From Pseudomonadota bacterium (GTDB lineage: Bacteria > Pseudomonadota > Alphaproteobacteria > Azospirillales > Azospirillaceae), in the NCBI GenBank assembly GCA_023416195.1, contig JAEZID010000157.1, positions 1 to 36,501 on the forward strand: a stretch of 36,501 nucleotides of DNA, written 5' to 3'. The translations under genes and the position numbers were made by a program. The notes under the pieces were generated by a model. That model saw only the letters and a list, made by a program, of their open reading frames with translations, searched no databases and had not been told where the DNA came from. Shown here piece after piece: positions 14,386 to 23,019 of this stretch; the first letter of the stretch is position 1; each line of letters opens with the position of its first letter.

Positions 14386-16925
14386 TGACCATCGATCTTG
14401 AAACGCCCCTGACGGATGACGAGCTGAAGCAGGCCGTGGACCTAGGGACCCGCGTGCCGTCCCGCACCACCGATGAGCTGATGCCGCTCCCCATTCCGAG
14501 CGATGAGGCGCCCTCCTTTTCGTTCAACGGCCGAGACGCGACTTCGGTGTGGTCGTATTTCAATGACCAGGGCCAGTTGGAGGGCTACGTGTGCCGCTTC
14601 GACACGGCCATCCCCGGCGGCAAGCCGCGCAAAGACATCCGTCCCCTGCGCTATGGCCTGCTCAATGGTACGGCAGGTTGGTACTGGAAAGGCTGGGGTC
14701 TGAACCGCCCGCTCTACGGCCTTCCCATGCTGCTGGACCGCCCCGACGCTGTCGTGATCGTCACCGAGGGCGAGAAGGCTGCCGATGCCGCCGCGAAGCT
14801 GTTCCCCGATATGGTGGCGGTCACCTCCATGAACGGCGCGAAAGCGCCCGCCATGACGAACTGGACGCCACTGGCGGGGCGCCGAGTGGTGATCGCGACC
14901 GACCACGACAACCCCGGCCGCGACTACGGCTCGACGGTCTGCAAGCTCGTCCGCGAAGCCGGTGCCCGTGAGGTGCTGTACCTCGCGCCTGACCGGCTTG
15001 GTCGCTACGTTTGGCACGACGGCCAGCGCATGCCGCGCGACGGCGCGCTGCCGGAAGGTTGGGACCTGGCCGATGCGCTGGCCGAGGGCTGGACGGCGGA
15101 AACCGTTGCCCAGCAGCAATCCGAGCCGGGCTTCTTCACGCCAGTCGAAGCTTCCGAGCTGATCATGGCGGCCGGCATGGTCGCCATGGAGAGCCCGTAT
15201 TTCCGGCTGAAAGAGGACGGCGTTTACCGCCGCACCGATTCCAATAAGGGCGAGGTGTCTTGGGATTGGCTGTGCTCGCGGCTGGAGGTGGTGGCTGAGA
15301 CGCGCGATGCGGACGGCCACAACTGGGGGCGCCTGCTGCGGGTGACCGATCGTGATGGCCGGTCGAAGGAGTGGGCCATGCCGATGTCGCTGCTGGCAGG
15401 CGATGGCACGGCCATGCGCGAGCGCCTGCTGTCGATGGGGCTTGACTTGGCTCACGGCAACACGGCGAAAGAGGCGCTCTCCCGTTTCATCAGCACCGCT
15501 CGTCCCACCGAAAAGGCCCGCTGTGTCAGCCGTATCGGCTGGCACGGATCGCGCTTCGTGCTGCCGGACCTGACCATTGGCGACACGACCGGAGAACGCG
15601 TCCTCCTCCAGGGCACGGGCTCCTCCGACCACGCTTTTCGCCAAAGCGGGACCTTGGAGAGCTGGCAGAGGGAGGTGGCCCGATATGCGGTGGGCAACTC
15701 GCGCTTGACCCTCAGCGTGTCAGCGGCGTTCGCCCCGATGCTTCTTTACCTGCTGGATGCCGAGTCGGGGGGCTTGCACCTTCGTGGGCCGTCGAGCATC
15801 GGCAAGTCAACCAGCCTTGTGGTGGCCGGCTCGGTGTGGGGCGGTGGTGGCGTAAAGGGCTACACCAAGCAGTGGCGGGCCACCGACAACGGCTTGGAAG
15901 CCCTAGCGGTGAACCATAGCGATGCCCTGCTTTGCCTGGACGAGCTGTCGCAGATCGATGCCAAGTCCGCGGCGGCGGCTGCCTACATGCTGGCCAACGG
16001 TGCGGGTAAGGCGCGTGCGGGCCGGTCGGGCGAGGGACGAGCCGCTGCGGAGTGGCGCACGTTCTTTCTGTCCAACGGCGAGATCGGCATCGCCGACAAG
16101 CTCGCCGAGGACGGCAGGGGGCGCCGTGCCGCTGCCGGCCAGCAGGTTCGGGTGGTCGATATCTCGGCGGACGCTGGTGCCGGCCTTGGCCTGTTTGAGA
16201 GCCTGCATGGCTTCGACACGGCGGACAGCTTTGCCAAGCACATCAAGGCAGCGGCTGCGCAGCACTACGGCACCGCCGCGCCGGCGTTCATTGCCAAGCT
16301 GATCGCCAACAAGGATGAGGTGATGCCCACCTTGCGAGAGGCGATCAAGCGGTTTGTTGGCGAATACTGCCCGCCGGGTGCTGATGGGCAGGTCAGCCGT
16401 GTCGCAGCGCGCTTCGGCATGGTTGCCGCGGCCGGTGAACTGGCGGCCGCCTGGGGTATTCTGCCGTGGAGCGGCGGTGAGGCTGCTGCGGGCGTTGCCA
16501 GGTGCTTCGACGCTTGGCTCCGCGGTCGCGGCGGTATCGGCGCTGCGGAGGCTCGGGAGGTTACCGCCCGGGTGCGGCATTTCCTCGAACTGCACGGGTC
16601 GGCACGCTTCGAGCTGATGGGCCGCGACACGCTGGGTATGGCAGGCGAGGTCCAGGACATCCGCATCGCCAACCGTGCTGGCTTTCGACGGATGGAGACC
16701 AGCGGCAACAAGCGTTGGGAATACCTCATCCTGCCGGCGGTGTTCTGGGCGGACGTTTGCACGGGCATCGATAAGAAGCTGGCTATTAAGGTTCTGATCG
16801 AGCAGGGCTTCCTCATCCCCGACAAGGACGGCAAGCCGCAATCGCGCCACAACCTTCCGGGCTTGGGGACCACGCGTGTGTATCGCATCTCCGGCCGCAT
16901 TCTGGAGGGCGAGGACGATGCGTGA
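14385..16925 (+). CDS. TOPRIM/DUF927 primase-helicase
   Basis: An 846-residue replication protein. The N-terminal part has a TOPRIM-like domain: VIVTEGEKAADAAAKLF with Glu128, and the DHDNPGRD acidic motif near residue 172. The C-terminal half is a DUF927-type P-loop helicase: Walker A GPSSIGKST (468-476, Lys474) and Walker B LLCLDELSQ (Asp519, Glu520), followed by the arginine-rich FFLSNGEIGIADKL segment. Proteins of this architecture prime and unwind DNA of mobile elements. It is translationally coupled to the upstream primase-associated gene and overlaps the next start by 8 nt. Likely permits autonomous replication of the excised element; this is inferred. Confidence 0.85.
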   Translation: MTIDLETPLTDDELKQAVDLGTRVPSRTTDELMPLPIPSDEAPSFSFNGRDATSVWSYFNDQGQLEGYVCRFDTAIPGGKPRKDIRPLRYGLLNGTAGWYWKGWGLNRPLYGLPMLLDRPDAVVIVTEGEKAADAAAKLFPDMVAVTSMNGAKAPAMTNWTPLAGRRVVIATDHDNPGRDYGSTVCKLVREAGAREVLYLAPDRLGRYVWHDGQRMPRDGALPEGWDLADALAEGWTAETVAQQQSEPGFFTPVEASELIMAAGMVAMESPYFRLKEDGVYRRTDSNKGEVSWDWLCSRLEVVAETRDADGHNWGRLLRVTDRDGRSKEWAMPMSLLAGDGTAMRERLLSMGLDLAHGNTAKEALSRFISTARPTEKARCVSRIGWHGSRFVLPDLTIGDTTGERVLLQGTGSSDHAFRQSGTLESWQREVARYAVGNSRLTLSVSAAFAPMLLYLLDAESGGLHLRGPSSIGKSTSLVVAGSVWGGGGVKGYTKQWRATDNGLEALAVNHSDALLCLDELSQIDAKSAAAAAYMLANGAGKARAGRSGEGRAAAEWRTFFLSNGEIGIADKLAEDGRGRRAAAGQQVRVVDISADAGAGLGLFESLHGFDTADSFAKHIKAAAAQHYGTAAPAFIAKLIANKDEVMPTLREAIKRFVGEYCPPGADGQVSRVAARFGMVAAAGELAAAWGILPWSGGEAAAGVARCFDAWLRGRGGIGAAEAREVTARVRHFLELHGSARFELMGRDTLGMAGEVQDIRIANRAGFRRMETSGNKRWEYLILPAVFWADVCTGIDKKLAIKVLIEQGFLIPDKDGKPQSRHNLPGLGTTRVYRISGRILEGEDDA

Positions 16926-17592
16926 GCTGTTTGCCCGCTGGGCCGTCGATAACCCGGTCTATCTCAAAGTGCGGGCAACTGAGGGCAACCGGGCAACCGA
17001 GCCGCTGAACCCCACGCATGGCAAGGCGTCCGAGGCACCTGCCTCGGACGCCCGTCCGATTCTGGTGTGGGCAATCGAGGGCAACCGCAAGTCGGTTGCC
17101 CAAGTTGCCCAGCGGTCCACAAACAGGGCAACCGCACCGTTCCAGCCGAAAGCCGAGGCAGAACAAGCATTTCAGCGGTTGGTTGCCCCGATTGCCCCGG
17201 TTGCCCACGCTGTCGGCCAAACGCCTTCCATGGTTGAGCCCAGCGGCGATGATGCCGAGGCGTGGCAGGCCTGGATCGCCGCCACCGAAGCACGCTGGGA
17301 AGCGCGAGGATGGTCGCAGGAGGAGGCGCAACGGATCGCATGGGGCTTTGCGGAGAACGCTTGGTGGGATCGCCACGGAACCCGCCCGGGGCCGCGCTGC
17401 TGCGCCGGCTGCGGCGAGTCAATCGAACCCGAAGCCGGGCGCCGGCTCGCCGAGGGCGTCTATGTGCATGACCGAGGTAATGACGACGCGCTGGAGTGCC
17501 AGCTCGCCTTTGGTCGCCATTGGCGCGGTTCGGCGCGGTCCGCCTTGGTCAACATAGGGCTGGCGGCGCCAGCACCGCGAGATGATGAATGA
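16918..17592 (+). CDS. Hypothetical protein with a C-terminal Cys cluster
   Basis: A 224-residue protein beginning MRELFARWAVDNPVYLKV, overlapping the primase-helicase end by 8 nt. The first half is low-complexity and rich in Ala, Pro and Asn-Arg (EGNRATE, EGNRKSVAQ repeats). The second half is more ordered: an aromatic helical block (AEAWQAWIAATEARWEARGW) and GPRCCAGCGESIEPEAG, a CC..C motif that may bind zinc together with the later Cys in DALECQL. I do not recognise the family. Position at the end of the replication operon suggests a DNA-processing or regulatory accessory function. Confidence 0.7.
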   Translation: MRELFARWAVDNPVYLKVRATEGNRATEPLNPTHGKASEAPASDARPILVWAIEGNRKSVAQVAQRSTNRATAPFQPKAEAEQAFQRLVAPIAPVAHAVGQTPSMVEPSGDDAEAWQAWIAATEARWEARGWSQEEAQRIAWGFAENAWWDRHGTRPGPRCCAGCGESIEPEAGRRLAEGVYVHDRGNDDALECQLAFGRHWRGSARSALVNIGLAAPAPRDDE

Positions 17593-17951
17593 TGGTCGAA
17601 TTGCGACGGGAGGGCTCAGTGAAAACAGCGGGGAAACACAGCGTTGAGCCCGGCTGCCAGGGACGAGGTTTGCGGCCCTGGCAACCGGGTCAGTCGGGCA
17701 ATCCAGGCGGGCGTCCGAAGGTGAACCCCGAACTGCGCCGGGCTGCGCAGGAGCATTCGGTGGAGGCCCTGGACGTGTTGGTCGAGGTGATGCGCACGGG
17801 CAGGCCGGGCGAGCGGCTTCAGGCCGCCAGGGAAATCTTGGACCGCGCGTATGGCAAGCCGAGCCAAGCGGTCGAGGTCACGGATGCCACGCCCATGACG
17901 TTGATCGATCTGCTCGCGAGCATCTCGCCGGTTTTGGAGCGCAGTGACTGA
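17589..17951 (+). CDS. DUF5681-type protein
   Basis: A 120-residue protein with the signature RPWQPGQSGNPGGRPK at about residues 29-44, diagnostic of the DUF5681 family found in prophages and islands, often beside small-terminase genes. The rest is helical (NPELRRAAQEHSVEALDVLV; LQAAREILDRAYGKPSQA). Its start overlaps the upstream stop by 4 nt (ATGA), so it ends the rightward operon. The function is not established; the basic GRPK motif suggests nucleic-acid binding. No large terminase follows, so packaging is not implied here. Confidence 0.8.
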   Translation: MMVELRREGSVKTAGKHSVEPGCQGRGLRPWQPGQSGNPGGRPKVNPELRRAAQEHSVEALDVLVEVMRTGRPGERLQAAREILDRAYGKPSQAVEVTDATPMTLIDLLASISPVLERSD

Positions 17952-18032
17952 AGGGAGAGCGGCCGAACCGGGGCGATGTCAGGCCACGCTTCATCGCCCC
18001 ACACGGCTCCGTTCAAGATTATTACTCCAGTT

Positions 18033-18072
18033 GTCCGCCGTCTCAGAACGATCTCCTTCTGAAACGGCGGAC
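18033..18072. repeat. Large near-perfect stem-loop
   Basis: TCCGCCGTCTCAGAA (18034-18048) pairs with TTCTGAAACGGCGGA (18057-18071) with a single C-A mismatch and an 8-nt loop; an outer G-C pair extends it to 18033-18072. A related TTTTGAGACGG lies at 18130-18140. There is no T tract. It lies 80 nt after the DUF5681 gene and may be a terminator-like hairpin or a mobile repeat unit. Confidence 0.6.
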
Positions 18073-18195
18073 TGCGGCCCGCAAACCCACATAGAATGCT
18101 GGGCTGGAATCGCTGGTTTCCGCGCCCCCTTTTGAGACGGATTTCTGACCAAGCACGACGTGGCATGATGGTGCCCCAACCATGGAGGCACTTTT

Positions 18196-18396
18196 ATGCT
18201 CCGCCTTCTGCGCCGTCTTCTGGGCGCCAAGCCCACCTCGCGCCGCTTCGCCCCCCTCTGCGCCACCCCAGCGCTGCTGGATCGGGCCACTGCCCTGGGG
18301 CTGAGCGACGGGAGGGCGCCAGTAGGAAGGCTCGGGCAGGCGCGCGACGCGCCGGTGGGTCCCATCGGCGCGAGCATGACGCATACCTATCCGTGA
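18196..18396 (+). CDS. Possible 66-residue basic small protein
   Basis: The ATG at 18196 has a good GGAGG site 7 nt upstream (18184-18188). The product starts MLRLLRRLLGAKPTSRRF, an amphipathic, strongly basic helix, then an Ala/Gly-rich tail. There is no family likeness. The region is GC-rich with open frames in several phases, so coding is not secure; the ribosome site is the main argument. Confidence 0.35.
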   Translation: MLRLLRRLLGAKPTSRRFAPLCATPALLDRATALGLSDGRAPVGRLGQARDAPVGPIGASMTHTYP

Positions 18397-18581
18397 CGAC
18401 GGGTCCCATTCATTGGGCAAAACGTATTCGGAACTTGGCGATCACGGGCACAACTCGGTACCCGCTTCAATGAACTAATGATGTGTGCCAGACGGAATTT
18501 TAAGTATTTAGACGATCAAAGTTGGCTAAACGCCTCGCGTCTGCCCATGTGCATACGACAAAAGCCGTCTGGCGCATGCCG
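18397..18581. other. Spacer between the rightward and leftward modules
   Basis: No gene or clear structure seen. Base composition falls toward AT here, continuing into the small leftward gene at 18582. Confidence 0.5.
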
Positions 18582-18875
18582 CTAGAGGTCTTTGATGCGA
18601 TCATTCATCTCTGATCTAATTTCAACCATTTTGTTGAAGATGCGACTGTCGAGCTCCTTTAACGATTCCGGAGCGCCTCTGTAATTCATTTTTACATCGT
18701 CCCTTTCTTGCTTGAGTTTTTTGTGTATATTTGACAAGTGCTCAATGTCGAGATTTTCGATATCATGATCATCGCCGGCGCCGTCGCGCCACACTCCTTT
18801 TCTGACCTCTGGGTGTAAGTGCTTGTAGTTCTTGTTGTAAAGATAGTCTAAGTGCGCCCTCTCATCCTTATCCAT
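18582..18875 (-). CDS. Small AT-rich charged protein downstream of the defence operon
   Basis: A 97-residue, highly charged and mainly helical protein (MDKDERAHLDYLYNKNYKHL ... DIEHLSNIHKKLKQERDDVK). The start at 18875 is supported by AAGGAG about 8 nt upstream; an upstream in-frame ATG at 18908 was not preferred. It lies 41 nt after the stop of the large helicase gene and on the same strand, so it could be the fifth gene of the defence operon. Two hand-counted 60-base lines give about 42% GC, far below the neighbours, indicating a separate origin. I do not recognise the family; toxin, antitoxin or small partner are only possibilities. Confidence 0.65.
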   Translation of the reverse strand: MDKDERAHLDYLYNKNYKHLHPEVRKGVWRDGAGDDHDIENLDIEHLSNIHKKLKQERDDVKMNYRGAPESLKELDSRIFNKMVEIRSEMNDRIKDL

Positions 18876-18916
18876 AACGCTCGCTCCTTGTCTCAGTGAC
18901 GAAATCATGTCGCTTC

Positions 18917-21763
18917 TTACCGGTTATCGTCTCGGGTACCTGATCGCATATCTGCAACGCCAATTGCTACGGCGGCATTTGGATGCTTGAAACGCCCGGA
19001 CTCGGTCGCAAGCATCTCGTCGGCAACCGAACGCAACCGGTCGAACACGCCTCTGCGTACTTCGGGCTGGGTGTTCGGCAGCGATTGAGAATCCTGAGCG
19101 GCAAGAAGCCAAGCGGTGAAGTAGGTTGGATAAGGCGTCGCGGACCCGTCGGGCGACAAATGGACGGGCAGGAAGGTTTCTCCGCTTACCTTTCCTTGAT
19201 CGGTTTGCCAACGAAGGCGGAATGCCCCCAGGACCCCGGCCGATGGTCCTGCCACGCAAGCGTATCGGCCATCGAAGGACTGCGACTTTGCAAAATCGAT
19301 TAGGTGGCGGAAGAAATCCGACTCGAAATCGAGGAGAAACGCTGCCCGGGCCTTCTCTGTGCGGAGACGACGGTAGGCTGTCACGTGAACTCTTTCGCGG
19401 TTGCCAAACTCGGGAAACTTGCCGATCAGGCGAGATGGCAACCTGATGTCCAGAACACGCCCAGCGTGTAGGCGTCCTTCAATCCTGATTTCGAGGTAAG
19501 GTGCCAAACCTTCGAGCAGTTCCTGGACATGTTCGGCGCCCAATCCAACTGTTCCCTGAAGCGATGTTGGGTCGTATCGCGAAGCGTGGGCCAGGATCTC
19601 CGACTGTATCCTTTGAGCGGCCCGAGCTCGCTCCAGTGCTCGCCCGATCTGGTCTTCAGTGTAGTCGAGATCAAAGGTCTTCGCCTGCTCTAAGATATTG
19701 GTTAGGTCAATCTGTTCGAGCAGCTCACCTAGAATTTCGGTATGGAGTCGGTCATGGAACTCTTCGCCCACTGGGGACATATCTGACACAATCTGATCGA
19801 CTCGCTGGTACATCAGCGAGAGTGCGGCGTTGTCGAATGTATCTTCCGCGTGCAGATTGAAGACGATGACGGTCTCTTCCTGCCCATAACGGTACAAGCG
19901 GCCGATCCGCTGGACGAGGCGGCTTGGGTTCCAGGGCAGGTCATAATTGACCATCACGTGACAGGCACGATGGAGGTTGATGCCTTCGCCGCCTGCTTCG
20001 GTCGAGATCAGGAACGGCACAGTCCCATTGAACAGGTCAATGGCCTCAAGCTTGGCATCCAAGTCCATACCGCCGTTGATCAGAACGGGCGCCGGCAGGT
20101 CCGGATAGCGGTCGGCAATGGCTGCCTGGAGGTAAGATTGGGTGGCTCTGTACTCCGTAAACACGAGGAGTTTCTTGCCCTGCTTGACCAACGGGTCCAC
20201 CACCTTCGTCAGGAAGCTCTGCAGCTTCCAATCGGAGCTACGGACCCGGCGAGCTTCGACGATCAGCTGATCCACCAGCGCCGCTTCGTCGATGAAGAAC
20301 TCTTCCGCGCCGCCTACGACAAGATGGTCGAGGTCGTCTTGGTCGTCCCCGCCATCAATTACATCCAACAGGTCCCAATTTCCTTCCGCGGCTGGTTCCG
20401 CGTCGATTCGTTGACCAATCAGGCGCTGTTTGCGTCGTTCGAGCGCGGCTTCAATAGCGGCGATGCTCGACGAGGCGAGTTTGCGATAGGTGGTCATGAC
20501 AAACCCGATCGCCCGCCCGATTCTGCCTCGCCCCTCGCCAGCGCTGTAGCCGCGCGTGAGGTAGATGCTGAGCATTTCGTTGAAACGCTCCATCTCAGGT
20601 GATGGGGGGACAGGAACGCGATGGGTCTTCTGCCCACGGAAAATGAACTCGCCCTCGCTGTTGGTGACCTCTGACTTCCTGTTTCGGAGGATGAGATCGG
20701 CAACGACTTCCCTGTTCGCGTCCAGTGTTGAAAGCTGCTGGCTCAAATCAGGCCGGATGAGTTCGAGCAATGAAATGAACCGGTCCTGTTTGCCCTGGTG
20801 CGGGGTTGCCGTGAGCAGAATCATAGCGTCCGTCTTGCGACGCAGCGTTTCCGCCAGCCGGTATCGCTCCGCCCGCTCGCCGGAGGCAATCTTTGTCAGC
20901 TTGTGGGCCTCGTCGAATATGACGATGTCCCACCCTTCGGCGGCGCGCAGCTTCTGCATGTGGTCGTCCCGCTTCAGCAGGTCGATCGAGCCTATGACGT
21001 GATCGTAGCGTTTCCAGTCCTCCAATTCGTGGATCTGGAAGTCCCGCCCGTAGATTGCGTAGCTCTGATCGAACTTCGCGCGCATCTCCTCTTTCCACTG
21101 TCGCGTCAGGCCCGCTGGTGTCACGACCAGAACCCGCCGAGCTTGACCGCGCCTTTTCAAAGCCGCAAGGAGGAGCCCCACTTCGATCGTCTTGCCGAGA
21201 CCAACATCATCGGCGATCAGCCAATTCAGGATGCCTGAAGATATGATCCGGTGGACCAAGTGGATTTGGTGGGGGAGCGGGTCCACATCCAGCCGATCGA
21301 GAGCACCGGTAAGCTCATTCCAACTCTCCAGGGCATGGGCGAGCAGACGGAGCCGGAACCGTTGCGCATGGTCGTCAATACCGGTTTCGGCCCTCGTATA
21401 GCGCAACGAAACATCTTTAATGCGAATCAGGTTCTCATAGGGAAGCCAAACCGACGCCCCCGTATCGTGCAGTTGCACCAAGCACTGTTCGCGGCCTCCA
21501 AGTGTGCGGACGGCTTGGACCGTACCGGTCCCGAGGGGCATCCTCGTGGCGGAAAGCGGGACGTCCTGAACCTCCCATCCGACTTGAAGGCCGCAGCCCA
21601 GGTCGGCAAGCGGCACCCACTCATGACTGCCGTTCAGCCAGTCTACCTTCAACTGCCATCCACCCTCCATTTCGCGCCGGTCCATAACCAAGCCGATCGG
21701 CTTCGGGCTTCCCTTTGGGCGGACCCAGCACTTGGGCACGGGCACGAGGATATCGGGTTGCAT
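18917..21763 (-). CDS. SNF2-family helicase, RapA/DrmD-like (defence operon gene 4)
   Basis: A 948-residue DNA-dependent ATPase/translocase. The N-terminal ~150 residues are beta-rich and of unknown function. SF2 motifs follow: ADDVGLGKT (Walker A Lys191), DEAH at 284-287, LLTATPHQGK (motif III), and in the second RecA lobe LISTEAGGEGINL and NYDLPWNPSRLVQRIGRLYR (motifs V and VI). The C-terminal ~300 residues are not recognised. The architecture resembles DrmD of class 1 DISARM and bacterial RapA-like helicases. It is 11 nt downstream of the unknown gene 3 and co-oriented with the methyltransferase and PLD-helicase. Likely remodels or translocates on foreign DNA during restriction; this is inferred from context. 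Confidence 0.85.
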   Translation of the reverse strand: MQPDILVPVPKCWVRPKGSPKPIGLVMDRREMEGGWQLKVDWLNGSHEWVPLADLGCGLQVGWEVQDVPLSATRMPLGTGTVQAVRTLGGREQCLVQLHDTGASVWLPYENLIRIKDVSLRYTRAETGIDDHAQRFRLRLLAHALESWNELTGALDRLDVDPLPHQIHLVHRIISSGILNWLIADDVGLGKTIEVGLLLAALKRRGQARRVLVVTPAGLTRQWKEEMRAKFDQSYAIYGRDFQIHELEDWKRYDHVIGSIDLLKRDDHMQKLRAAEGWDIVIFDEAHKLTKIASGERAERYRLAETLRRKTDAMILLTATPHQGKQDRFISLLELIRPDLSQQLSTLDANREVVADLILRNRKSEVTNSEGEFIFRGQKTHRVPVPPSPEMERFNEMLSIYLTRGYSAGEGRGRIGRAIGFVMTTYRKLASSSIAAIEAALERRKQRLIGQRIDAEPAAEGNWDLLDVIDGGDDQDDLDHLVVGGAEEFFIDEAALVDQLIVEARRVRSSDWKLQSFLTKVVDPLVKQGKKLLVFTEYRATQSYLQAAIADRYPDLPAPVLINGGMDLDAKLEAIDLFNGTVPFLISTEAGGEGINLHRACHVMVNYDLPWNPSRLVQRIGRLYRYGQEETVIVFNLHAEDTFDNAALSLMYQRVDQIVSDMSPVGEEFHDRLHTEILGELLEQIDLTNILEQAKTFDLDYTEDQIGRALERARAAQRIQSEILAHASRYDPTSLQGTVGLGAEHVQELLEGLAPYLEIRIEGRLHAGRVLDIRLPSRLIGKFPEFGNRERVHVTAYRRLRTEKARAAFLLDFESDFFRHLIDFAKSQSFDGRYACVAGPSAGVLGAFRLRWQTDQGKVSGETFLPVHLSPDGSATPYPTYFTAWLLAAQDSQSLPNTQPEVRRGVFDRLRSVADEMLATESGRFKHPNAAVAIGVADMRSGTRDDNR

Positions 21764-21774
21764 CAGGTAAACCT

Positions 21775-23019
21775 TCAGATCGGGAATTCGATGAGACTGC
21801 GAAGGCGTAGTCCGTCTATCAGCCGGGCGGCCGCCTGCTCCTCGATGACGTTCGCTGCTCGCTGGCGCACGAACTCGATAAAGCTGATGAAAGCGTAAGT
21901 CTCTGCATCGCTATAGGGATCACGGGACGTGCTGCGCGTCGGCGGGGAGAGTTGAAGCCACCGATCCAGCATCTCGTCCACGAAGGCTACGGGATCGCCG
22001 TGGGGGGCATTCAGGCAGATGTGCCGGGCCGCGCGCCACGACAGCAGCCATTGCCCGTTCTTATGCTGGTGGAAAGATACCGCACCTGTAAGCACAAGCG
22101 GATTCCAATACTCACCGCTCGATCTCGGCGCGATCAGGGAGCCGAAGGCTCTGCGCACCCACCATTCGGGCCGGCGCTGCCAAATCCGCTTCAGATCCAC
22201 CATGTCGCGGAGCAGCAAAGCGTCGAGTTCCTCGGCTTTGGCCAACCGCTCCAACGCTTCAAAACTTCGTGGCGAGGGGAAGTTCAGGAAGACGGTGACC
22301 AACCAGTCCAGGTAGCTGTCTCGCTCCGCGTTGGTCTTGAGCCACAAATGCCGCAAGATGCGCTCTGCCTTGAGAGCAGCTTGAAGCTCCGGGTAGTCCG
22401 CGAAATCCGATAAAGGCGGATCGGGAGCCGGCTTGACCCAGAGATCCTGGCGAGCCTCGGCGTCGAAATCCGGCAGGTCGATGTCGGCTGGAAGATCAGC
22501 GTCGACAGGTGACGGCGGCGCTGTATTCGGCTCGACCATGGCCCAGCCATGATCGAAAGACCAAGCGTCTTCCCCCACTGGCAGCGCGTCAGTCAGGGTG
22601 TCGCGGTTGTGCGCTTCGGCCTCGGAGGACGGTTCTCCATGAGGTCTGTTTCCTGTGGCAAAGCCGAGTGGTAGTTCCACCTGCCACGGCTTCGCCGGTG
22701 AGGGCTGCGGCGCTTCGAGGATCAGCTTCGGAATCGGCTTAGTCTCGGCCTGTTGCGGCGAAAGCAGCGGCAAGTCATCAGGAACGGTCGGGGCGGCCAC
22801 TGTTACATCTTGGCCGAACTCTTGGTCGAACAGAGGCAGTGATGGCGGCACAGGTGCGGTCCGGACTCGCGGAGCCGGGTCCCAAGGGTCGGTCACCTGA
22901 GTGGTTTCCAGAACAGGCGCTGCGTCTTCAGCCAGCCATTCCCGATCGGGCTGAGCAACGCTCTTTCTCAGGAACTGCTTCAGTCTGTTTAACAAGGCAT
23001 CACCTTCCGACCCATTCAA
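21775..23019 (-). CDS. Unknown protein of the defence operon (gene 3)
   Basis: 414 residues with no domain I recognise. Residues 1-200 are a long, proline- and acid-rich, probably disordered linker (PSLPLFDQEF, PDDLPLLSPQ, PPSPVDADLPADIDLPDFD). Residues 200-414 are folded and rich in Trp and Leu (LRHLWLKTNAERDSYLDWLV; RRPEWWVRRAFGSLIAPR; NGQWLLSWRAARHICLNAPH). The start overlaps the stop of the PLD-helicase by 4 nt and the gene ends 11 nt before the second helicase, so it is clearly part of the four-gene unit. A flexible N-terminus plus a compact C-terminal domain suits an adaptor between the two helicases; that is an inference. Confidence 0.8.
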   Translation of the reverse strand: MNGSEGDALLNRLKQFLRKSVAQPDREWLAEDAAPVLETTQVTDPWDPAPRVRTAPVPPSLPLFDQEFGQDVTVAAPTVPDDLPLLSPQQAETKPIPKLILEAPQPSPAKPWQVELPLGFATGNRPHGEPSSEAEAHNRDTLTDALPVGEDAWSFDHGWAMVEPNTAPPSPVDADLPADIDLPDFDAEARQDLWVKPAPDPPLSDFADYPELQAALKAERILRHLWLKTNAERDSYLDWLVTVFLNFPSPRSFEALERLAKAEELDALLLRDMVDLKRIWQRRPEWWVRRAFGSLIAPRSSGEYWNPLVLTGAVSFHQHKNGQWLLSWRAARHICLNAPHGDPVAFVDEMLDRWLQLSPPTRSTSRDPYSDAETYAFISFIEFVRQRAANVIEEQAAARLIDGLRLRSLIEFPI

